From contig WIXG01000450.1 of the NCBI GenBank assembly GCA_009869945.1, positions 1-55,208 of the forward strand: a DNA stretch of 55,208 nt, in the 5' to 3' direction. Source of the DNA: Mesaphorura yosii. Taxonomy: Eukaryota; Arthropoda; Collembola; Poduromorpha; Tullbergiidae. Position numbers and translations under genes: made by a program. This document shows positions 29,401 to 38,475 of this stretch, in pieces; the stretch's first letter is position 1, and the number at the start of each line of letters is the position of its first letter. The notes below the pieces were generated by a model. It saw nothing but the letters and a program-made list of their open reading frames with translations. It did no database searches and was not told the origin of the DNA.

Positions 29401-29467
29401 CCCGCGCCCGATTTACCCACGTGGTCATAAAGTCCAGGACACAGCAGATCGATTCAACTACTCGTAA
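23467..29467 (+). CDS. RAD54L2: Helicase ARIP4 / RAD54-like protein 2
   Basis: ARIP4 is a nuclear SNF2-family DNA-dependent ATPase, known in vertebrates as an androgen-receptor-interacting coregulator. Exons are 23467-23663, 24039-25041, 25123-25864, 25937-26005, 26087-27128 and 27205-29467, all in phase, giving 1771 aa (human about 1467). The N-terminus is acidic and lysine-rich. The motor has the ARIP4-type opening [18 protein letters not shown], Walker A HSMGLGKT (430-437), a DEGH box (619-622) as in the ATRX/ARIP4 branch rather than DEAH, and motif III LTGYPLQNN. The C-terminal motor has [11 protein letters not shown] (from 981) and [11 protein letters not shown] ending at 1021. An LSTLL sequence (1070-1074) fits a nuclear-receptor LxxLL box. 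The long C-terminus is Ser/Gly/His-rich, with a conserved-looking block ([18 protein letters not shown]). A 3' splice site at 23454-23455 shows a leader exon upstream. Confidence 0.93.
23733..24018. mobile_element. MITE-like foldback element in ARIP4 intron 1
   Basis: The ends are inverted copies: GGCAAAAAATCATGAT on the left and, reversed, GGAAAAAATCATGAT on the right. Parts of the interior are also imperfect inverted repeats: about 23781-23821 against about 23923-23961, sharing a TTGGTC..GGAAAT.TG pattern. The element of about 286 bp makes up most of the 375-nt intron and has no coding capacity. No clear target-site duplication was found. Confidence 0.45.
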
Positions 29468-29671
29468 GACTGTCGCATGTAAAACGGTACACCAAATAAT
29501 TTAAAATTAGTTGTAAATTGTAATTGTATCATTTTTAGTGTTACTTCTCACTGCGTGCATGATCGAATCTTAATCAAACTCAAAATCTTTCTCTTCACCC
29601 ATCGACCCTTTCAGAATTTCCATTGCGAATCCGATTATATTCTCGTTACCGTTTCCGTGGTTTAATCGTCC

Positions 29672-29677
29672 AATAAA
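29672..29677 (+). terminator. Polyadenylation signal of ARIP4
   Basis: AATAAA lies about 205 nt after the stop codon and within 40 nt of the opposing signal for the F-box gene. Confidence 0.6.
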
Positions 29678-29709
29678 TTTTATTACTTCATTCAATTTTC
29701 AGCTGCATT

Positions 29710-29715
29710 TTTATT
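29710..29715 (-). terminator. Polyadenylation signal of the F-box gene
   Basis: AATAAA on the minus strand lies about 110 nt after the F-box gene stop. A second copy (29679-29684) lies closer to ARIP4. Either would make the two 3' ends overlap or abut. Confidence 0.5.
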
Positions 29716-29823
29716 GACTTTTGGGTTTTTGACTAGAAGATAATCGACAATCTGTGAATCTGAATTCTGTGCTTAAATCCGAAGGCATGTTGAACTAATT
29801 GCATTACCTGGCAGATGGCATCA

Positions 29824-32800
29824 TTAAAAGCGGACAGTCGCTAGAGTAAAAGGCAGTCGCTCTCGTTTGATGCTAAAATCGTACAACGCTCGTTTGGTGC
29901 CCAGATACTGGATTCGAAGTGTTACTTCAGGCGATCTTTGGCAGAGTGAGCGGAAATCCCACTCAGGATCGAAATAATCGAAAATCATGTGAGGTTGAAC
30001 GAGAATGATTGACTCCAGCTTGGGCAGCGTCAGCAGCAGCGAAATGGGGAGAGAGTAGATGAAATTCAGCTTGAACTCTAGTTCAAGTTTCTTGAGATTC
30101 GGAAAGCCCTCCCTGATCCAGAAGAAGAATTGAAGGTTGTTCGTGGTGCCCGCGCTTTCAGTATGGGCGTAGTTCAGCTTGAGTTCTTCCAACGAAGGAA
30201 TGCAAATCGAGTTGAGTTGCGATATTTGTCGGTGGTAGCTCTGAATTTTAAGGTCGAGGGTCTTAAGATTTTGACACTGTGCGATCCAACTTGCCTTGAA
30301 AACGACAAGCCCAATTTTCAAATGCTGCAGCGTCGAAGAATGAAGCCGAATAATCATCCCGAACTCTTCTCCATCAGTTGGGAAGTGCACAAAATTGCGG
30401 AGGAGTTCCAGACGTTGAATTTCTTGTGCAGATGCGGGAAAGCGTAGCACTAAACAGATGTAATTCTATTCTTAATCGAATTAACTCAGACAAGGAGCCA
30501 GTGTCACCGAACTTCGGTGACTTTGCAAACCATAATCTGGGACAGAGTAGAAGTCTTGATTATAGGTCCACAATATCTACTCTTTAATTGGAAGGAAGAT
30601 GTTTGTGTCCTGTGATCTCGAAAACGGTTATAGATAGGGAAAAATTGCTAGGAGGCTGGAACTTTCAAATAAACTCTATGGGAGCTCATATGTCATTCTT
30701 TCAAAATTTTAGCTTCTTAGTTTATTTGATCCGCCCGGTTCGGCTACATTTAATATTATGTAAAGCTGCTTTGTAACCGTACGTGGCCGCGACCACAGCC
30801 TCCTCGAAAGCCTCCCACTCTTCTCCGATGACGCTGCACCCTGTCAACACCTTACCCTTCTCTCCTTACCTCCCACGCTCCAAATCGGCCACAACTCCCC
30901 TCGTCCTGCAATGCTCCCTACGCTAACGCACACCGCCTTCTGCCCAACTACCACTTCCACCTCTCTCCATACACCCACCCAATTCGGTCACTACTTGCTA
31001 ATAGTGATGAGTTTTCATCGCAGCCTCACTGGGCGGAAGCATTCATTACGGAAGGAGCCCGGACACCACAACCCAACCCCTGCAACCGTAGCTGTTGCAC
31101 TCTGCCCTCTCAACCTCTCTTCCCCACAGCCCCAGTTATGCTTAACGCACTACCCGATACCCCCGCTCGCGAGCTAGTACCGTGCCCCTACCACCCGACG
31201 TAACTCTCCCCCACCTCTTCCTAGACATCCTACCCTCCTACCCAAGCCCTTGCTGGTCCCGTTGCCAGTGTAGAATGCAATTTACAAATATTCATAGCTG
31301 GAAAAATTCTGTTAACGATTTCACAACGTCCTGTTGCGTTTCGTGCATGATTTTCCTGATTTTGGAAAAAAAAATTTACAAATAGAGAGAATTGCTCACA
31401 TTATGCTGAAACCTGCAGCTAAAAAAGTCCTGAACAGTCTGGTAAAATCTCGGGTGGCTCCTGCTTCACGATTTTGCAAAAAATTGAAAATTTGCAAATA
31501 TAGAACGTGTGCTAAAATTGTACTGAAATCTTTAGCTAACAAAATTCTGAACGGTCTGGTAAAGATTGGTGTGCCTTCTGCCCCCTCGTCACGATTTCGC
31601 AAAAAAATGGAAATTTGCAAATTTGCGAATTGCAAACTCTTAATAGCTAAAAACATTCTCCATCCGATGCTGATTCGGAATGCGAAATCGGTTTTGCCCT
31701 ACTTATCACCGTTTTCGAGATCATAGGTTACAAACATTTCATCCTCCCTTCGATTAAGAAATAGATTCTGCTAAAATATGACTTCCACAAATAACTTACG
31801 AGTGAGGAAGTGTTTTGGGCTCAATTTTAGCTGAAGAACATTCAGCTTCAGGTTGGAAAGGTCTGGAAGCTTCACATTATCTCTGAACACAGATTCGGCC
31901 ATAAACTCCAACTTGATTTCAGTCAAAGACGAGGCGTGTGCGCCAGCAAATTTTGCAAACGTGGCCAGCAGCCTCTCCATCATCTGCACTGTCAGCACGT
32001 CCAAGACTCCGTCGCGTTGGCGATTTCCGGTAGCGTTGAATTCTCCCTTCAAGGATTTGAGGCTTGGGGCGACGAGATATGATAAAACACCGTCCAACCC
32101 ATGCATGTGGTTGTAACGCGTTGGCTGAAACGATTGGATAAAGGTGGGAATGACCTGCGGGCCCAATTAATTTAATAGTCAAATAGTCATTGAGATTTGT
32201 ATTTTGGCATGACTCAAGACTGAATTACAATTTAGCTTACAATAAGCCGGAGTTCAGATAAAGTATCCAAGCTTAACTTCAAGAGGAGTTTCCCATCGAA
32301 TTTGACATCTGATAATGAGTTGTGATCTAAAAATTAATAGTTGGATAAGTACTTTGAGACATAATTTCTCTTGCCACGTCCATGTACCGAAAGTCAACGA
32401 TTTTAAATGCTCGGGCCTGTGTCTGAGTATTCGACCAAGTGTAAACGCCGAGATTCCAGCACCAAACGTGATATTCTGTACGTTTGGCGTCGGCACGTTT
32501 CGCCTTCTCGCCAAGTTTACGACCGTCAGCTCCTCCAGCGGACGCGTGCAGTTGACGACGTACTTGACAGTGTCGGCGCACAAAACTGCGTGGAATTTGA
32601 CTCTTTTATCGACGAGTTTCTTCCACGGCTTGCACACGAGGCGCGCATTGCGTCTTGAGTCGAGGTCCAGGTTCTTCAGGATGACGTCCAGCATCTGCAA
32701 AGAAAAAGTCCATATTGAAGACTGGAGCCTCCAATTGTCGTTTGCACTGCACTACATTGCACTTCCGGGTTCGTTCTTCGCGCTAGGCCGTAAAGCTCAC

Positions 32801-32992
32801 CTCCGCTGGAAGATCCTGAATTGTCGCTCTTGACAGGTACAGTTCTCGTCTGACTCTGGCTGCTTTGGCCCGGGCGTGCTCCTGGCGAGTGGGTGTCATC
32901 GCGGGCGGGCATTCTTGCGATTGTGAGAATTTTTGCTCCACATTGTTCAGAAGTGGAGACTTCACCAGTGAAGACAGATGCCAGGTGGACAT
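29824..32992 (-). CDS. F-box / leucine-rich repeat protein
   Basis: F-box proteins are substrate adaptors of SCF ubiquitin ligases, using the F-box to bind SKP1 and the C-terminal repeats to bind a target. Exons on the minus strand are 32992-32801, 32694-32388, 32326-32241, 32154-31800 and 30449-29824, giving 521 aa with every junction in phase. The F-box begins at about residue 58 and crosses the first splice: IQDLPAE, then MLDVILKNLDLDSRRNARLV and CKPWKKLVD. The rest carries irregular leucine-rich repeats (LEELTVVNL, LKSLTF, LSELRLI, LKTLDLKI, LEELKLN, LKKLELEF). The target is unknown. Internal introns are 61-106 nt, but the last is 1350 nt because of an inserted repeat element. The small 86-nt third exon was found only through splice phase, and its removal would break the frame. 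Confidence 0.85.
30599..31737. mobile_element. 1.1-kb terminal-inverted-repeat element in the last F-box gene intron
   Basis: The first 47 nt (30599-30645) and the reverse complement of the last 47 nt (31691-31737) match at 39 of 47 positions, including the uninterrupted core TCTCGAAAAC. Both ends begin ATGTTTG on their own strand. The interior has an AT-rich left part, a C-rich G-poor block (about 30777-31265) and tandem repeats of about 118 nt (about 31272-31690). No transposase or reverse transcriptase is recognisable, so it is non-autonomous. Flanking target duplication is not clear. Confidence 0.6.
31272..31690. repeat. Imperfect tandem repeat, about 118-nt unit
   Basis: Three to four diverged units sit inside the inverted-repeat element. 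Two adjacent units (about 31391-31508 and 31509-31630) share blocks such as CTGAAC.GTCTGGTAAA, TCACGATTT and AATTTGCAAAT. A more diverged copy precedes them and a partial one follows. Both strands are open for much of the length, so the encoded peptides repeat too, probably by coincidence. Confidence 0.55.
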
Positions 32993-35900
32993 AACTGAAT
33001 CCAATTAATGACTGACTTGTCGCGTGTCGCCGTAAGTCGTTAATTACTAATTATCCTGATCCTGCTTCAATAGCTTGAAAGACAAAGAACGAAGATGAGC
33101 CCTGGAAAGCGAAAATTGGAGCAAGCACCCAACCCAGCCAAGTGCAGATAAAGACCAAGATGACCGACTGAAAGTGAAACACAGTTCTGCTCGACAGTCA
33201 GACTGTCAATCGCATGTCATTTTATTGTTCTTCATATTTCATCTTCATCAGAGCATGAGGTCATGAAATTGTACTGTATTTCATTCCAAATGCTTGACCT
33301 GACAAAGATTCTTCATTCCGCAAACGGGACTCAACTGCCGCTGCTGGATCGAGCAGACAAAGGAATCAAATATCAAAGGATTCTCAAAATAGGTGCAGCA
33401 GCAGTACAATGAACTCGAAACTCAAAAAAGTCCATAACCTGTCCTTCCGTGGCATAACGGGACGTGAATCTGATCTGGTTAACGGCATCCTCATTTTCTT
33501 CGCACCTTTGAGTCCGTTACAAATTCCAAGCTAAGCTGCTGGGTCAGGCCGGAAACTTCGAGACTGGAGTGCAGAGTGGAGTCTGGACAAGAAAGTCTGG
33601 TCGGGCGGGCAAAAATGTGCCCCGAGCCCCGGTTTTGACAAAGGAAACATTCGAAGCATCCAACGTCATCACCTGTCATCGTAATTTCATAACCGAGCGG
33701 ACCATTCGTCCAGACTCCGAATATACGTGCATCAGGAACACTACCAGGAATTGGCTACGGCTTTGACCTTGGATACTCGAGTAATGGCAGAGTTAACGCT
33801 GATGCCCGTCTGTTCGCCATTTCAACATAGCAAGGCAAGTGAGTCTCGGTTTCTTTTCAGTGGTTCAGGATTCAGTGCTCCTGCACTCATCGTCATTGCC
33901 AATCGCCATCGTGTGCTTTAGCTTTCGGCTCTTGTACCGTACGGTACAGTTTTTTGCACATACGAGCCAGTGCTAACTGGCATCTGGCAGTTGGGATGTA
34001 CCTTGGGATAACTGAGTTAAGCGTACGGCATACATAAAAAGAGTGCAAAACGTTGGAGTGTGAGTTCTTGGTACACATGCGTCGTACGAGTGATTTCCGT
34101 CTCCTTGTGGTTCGGCTGCTGCTGGCTGAAACTGAAATACGTCGCGTTGGAGTTTCGAATCACACGTTCAGGTTCTCGTCTTCTAGTGCAATGCGCTGCT
34201 CAGACTTTGACCTCGTAGCACTTCTTAACACACGCCTGCATTAAATGTAAGTATAAAGTCTTGTTTCTTTTCATTTCATGCCCATTTTGTAGACATTCGT
34301 AAAGTTCTCGTCATCGTCATCTTTTCAAGTTCAAGAAGTCAGTCGTGTCGTTCGCGTTGGAGCTGAATGCTGAATTAATTCTGTCACCTGTGAAAGTGCA
34401 AACTAATTAAATTGGAGTAGTATCAGCGGACAAAATAATTGGAAAATTAAGCGATTACAATACAATAAACTCTTCAAAAGTGCTCATCGCGCAGTGGTCA
34501 GCTGATTTTGGTCTGGGTTATCAGTTTAAAGTGCGTATTCGTAGTGATTTTCTTGATCATGGATTGAGCTGAATTCAAATCCAAGTCAAGTCAAAATTGT
34601 TCAAGAACCTCACTGAGGCAGGATACTAGCTTGATTGATGGCAGCGTTCTTGTGATCTGCAATCACTCGTATTATTAGGTAAGTCGTCCTTCATTTCACA
34701 ATAACATCATCTTGGTATCTAGATTCTCTTTCTTGAGAACACAAACTATTATGCAAGACCACCGGATATATCTGGAAAGTAATGCAAGTCCTTTTCACAA
34801 GAATGTGAATATTCTTAGCGGTGTATGTACATTGTAAAGCAATTCTTAGCCAAGCAAGTCTTGATCGTTCTGTCTTGCGAATCAGCAAGAGGATAGGAGG
34901 CTAATCATTCGATTCCTCGACTGAGCTGATGCTTTTTCATGTTATCTAACACTTCTTATCTGTCATCCGCAAGCCCTTCGCCATTTAAAAGTGTTATCTT
35001 GAAGCTGTCTTGCCCGTGGCCACGCTTTAGGTTTAATCGATAATGAATTTTAGCATTGCAGCGTGAGCATTGGTCTTTGGATTTCTCGGTTACAATTTTC
35101 TCCACCGCGGGCCATTCCTTACTACCTTTAATTACTATTAGTGCCACGAAAAATGTAGGTTAGGTAATAAGTCAAGGATCAGCTTAGATGATCTTTGTCT
35201 TTTGTGGTTAGAGGGCAACAGTCTCCAAGTTACCAGTTAATTCTTCCGTTCTTCGTTACTGCTGCGGTTATCAGCAACGTACGTAATCTCGCCACACGTT
35301 GCGGCTAGATTACGATTGCAGTTTTGTCGATTTCATGTACGATCACGCCGAGGGCACCACTTACATTGATTTCTAGCCAGCCGTGCCTAATACCAAAGAC
35401 ATGTTATTATTTCCAGTCCTGGTAACTTCATCGAATAATTCAATAAAGACTCAAGGACGTCTGGAAGGTTCTTTTGGTTCGGGTCTTCGGGTGATTCGGG
35501 AAAATACTGGAAAAATAAGCGTGTAATTTTGCAGCATTAAAAGCCAACGGCGTACTGTAATTTGGGTCGGTTCTTCATAATTCGCGAGTCGCAACTTGCA
35601 AAATGGGAAAAATCATCGAATATTCCCCATACATGCCATGCAAAACTAGTCTGACTCGAAACTTTCCATGCACATGGCACAGAATCGCGGCTCGTGGGTC
35701 ACTTTCATGTCTTCATCTCCATTCGATCTGTGCTGTATTCTGCTGCTTTTTTGATATTTTGCATGTCGTGAGATTATTATGTCATGAGTCCGGAGTCCCG
35801 ACTCTAGACCTTGCACATTTGCACTCTATATGTCGATATCTCGCGTATCGCATTTCACTGGCTCATTTTTGCATGTTTACTGTTTTGTTTTGACATTGAG

Positions 35901-38475
35901 ACACTTAGCTAGATCAGTTCTATTAATAAACTCATTTCAGTGCAAGTGAGATGATGGAATGAAGGACAGAGAATCAGACTAGAAATGAAATGCGAATGTG
36001 GCATTGGAATTTTTGGCATATGAATGACATTGAAAACAAACTTGGAATTATACTCCAATCATAATCGTCCTTAAATTTTCGATATTTATCTTCAAATTGG
36101 CGTTATAATCAAGAAAAGAAATAGCAAAACAGTGCCTTGTAACTGCAAATTGGAATTTTTGCGAGGTGTAAACACGATAATTATTGATATTTTGATTCCG
36201 CGCGAGTGCGAGTGTGCGAGTGCATGTCACCTGACCTTGGCTCAGTTTCAATCGTCATTGCATTACACGTGCTGCAAAGCCACGCAAAATTCAGCGAGGG
36301 GTATCCCCTGTACTAAAGAGTACGCCGTATTCTGGGGCTGAGGGTATCGAGATACCCCTATATCCCCATGCTTAGCCGTCTGGTGACGCGGGTATTGGGG
36401 TGGCTTTCGCGAATTTGATTGGCCACAAACAAGGGTAGGTTTCAATTACTTTGTTTTTGTGTGAATAAACTACTACGCACTTCCCCACTTGTAAGTTGTA
36501 AGAGGCAAAGGCGTGGACGCGTGGACCAGAAATCAACTACGTCGTCAGAGTGAGATTTTAGTCTAGACAATCATCTGATTTATGGTCGCAAGTCTTTGCG
36601 TCGTAGTAAAGCAAGTCGCTCTCACGTGCTGAACCGCGTATTTCGCAATAAGCAATGCTCAAATTGTAAGTCAAGGTTACATAACTGCACTGCATTTGTC
36701 CACCTAGTCTTAAGTTCGTGGCGTAGCATCGTAGCGTGTTCTTCTGCACTGCATTGCCAGACTTCGCTTGGCTGCACATTAAAATTAATATGCGCCCAAT
36801 TTCATTTAATATGCGTGTGCGGTGCTGACAGTTAAACTGTTCATTATCACTTTACGTTTACACGGTCTACACGCAAATTCTTTGAAACTGAATTACAATT
36901 GCATAAAACATTAGGTACTGGCACTGGGAACCTAATTTGAACTACGTTAATATTGGACGCAATTGATATAAAGTGCTTTGCCTATGCATGCCATGCCAAT
37001 TGGCTTTGGAATGAAGCGTGAAGGCAATTCGCGTACGAGTACGTCTAATTTATGTCAAACTTGGCATAACTGGGTTAATCAAGTTTCTTTTCTCTTCCCT
37101 GCGCGCATTGCGCAATGGAAGTAAATTAATTCAATTCGCGTATTCACTGGTTAACATCGCAGCGCAGTTCACAGTAGCACTCGGATTTTCAGGCCATGCT
37201 TAATTGGCCTAAATTAATAGAAAATAGAAAATGCATCCTGGAAAGGGTGGGATTCTCAAAGTCCCAAGCCATTTTGTTTTTGATGTCCAGCCACAAAATG
37301 AAACACGATACATGAAGGCCTGACCACAAATCCACAAAGCCAAAAGCTTTCAGACATTGCCATTGCGTGCTCAAATTGGCACATGTCACTCATGACACGA
37401 CTACGACTTGAAAGCTGTTCACTGGCGCATTTCGTGCGACGAATTATTTAAGAGTCCAAAGATCTGCTGGAACATAAAATAAACAGCTCACAACAATTCA
37501 CGTTGCTCTCTTTGCTCGTCATTCCTGAATCAGGAAAATTCGATTCTGTTTTGGAAAGGCCGGATCGAGTGTCGAATCAATCATAAGTACAAATACAAAA
37601 GCACGCACGCGAAGGCAGGACTATGTGAAAACTTTGTCATTGTCAATTCTGACAGGCGTCGGCGCGGCTGCAATTTCGACAATAGCAAACAACAAATAGA
37701 AAGTTCAACCGAAGCAGTTGTGCCGTGAAGGTGCAAAACTTATTCTGGAAGCGGCGACAGGCATTGTGGAACTTTTCGAATTGACTTAAATTGCGAATGA
37801 ATGTGAAAAACGCGAATTGTTCATCACGCCATCGCATCGCCACCCGTGCTCGGGGCTCGAATTTGAAAGAGGTCACAGTCACGCTATGCTCTACGACAAT
37901 TGAGAATTGAACGCTGAAGTGGAAATTGCTGGCTGCTGGTTGCTGGTTGTACTTTGAACGGGCATTCGACAATCTATAGTTTATGACCTTTACACTCTGC
38001 TCTCGACCCGGATTGGGCAGGCAGGCAAAGGCAAAGTTCCTCGTAATTTTGTGCTGATAGTCAAGTGCCAATCATACGATTCAATTAGCCATCAACAGTA
38101 GCAGTAATAATTAGGTCATTAATTAGGCAATCAGTGAAATTTGCCCATCAGTTTGTCGGGCATTCATTATCTCGCTCGTATCTCTCTCGCTCTCGTAGTA
38201 GTGTAGTAGTGATGGAGATTTTCTGATTAGACACAGGCGCAGGCATTTAATTATTCATTAACTAAATTAATTCCGGGCGCAGCGCAGTTTAGCTCAGCTC
38301 GGTATTCGATTAATAATAAGTAGGACGATTACAAGTAATAAGTAGAAATCGATTCCAATAACGCTAAAACTAAAACTAAAACTAAAGCTGCTCTCTTTTT
38401 CTTTGCATTTGCAGTTGGCAATTTCCTGACCGACCAAATTGAGCGAAAGTTCAGTTTACAGTTCCAGTTCACGAA
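32993..38475. other. Intergenic DNA and adiponectin-receptor leader region
   Basis: No gene is supportable in this 5.5 kb between the divergent F-box and adiponectin-receptor genes, so it must hold both promoters. A strong 3' splice site (ctttttctttgcatttgcag) at 38413-38414 shows that the receptor coding exon begins at 38415 and that at least one non-coding exon lies upstream; I cannot place it. A cluster of hairpins occurs at 36297-36368. Confidence 0.5.
36297..36368. repeat. Cluster of three consecutive hairpins
   Basis: AGGGG-tat-CCCCT (36297-36309) is followed immediately by GTACT-aaag-AGTAC (36310-36323) and then by GGGTATC-ga-GATACCC (36342-36357). The last is extended by an outer TGGGG/CCCCA pair (36333-36337 with 36364-36368). 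The stems are perfect and GC-rich compared with the surrounding AT-rich DNA. Confidence 0.65.

Noticed and set aside
31334..31726. 130-codon open frame with internal repeats inside the F-box intron
   Set aside because: It lies on the tandem-repeat array, and the opposite strand is open as well, so the frame is a by-product of the repeats.
36297..36368. CRISPR-like or bacterial element
   Set aside because: The hairpins are not regularly spaced repeats with spacers, and the window is clearly eukaryotic.
37643..38071. 142-codon open frame on the minus strand upstream of AdipoR
   Set aside because: No family resemblance and no supporting splice sites; Phe/Arg/Asn-rich composition suggests chance.
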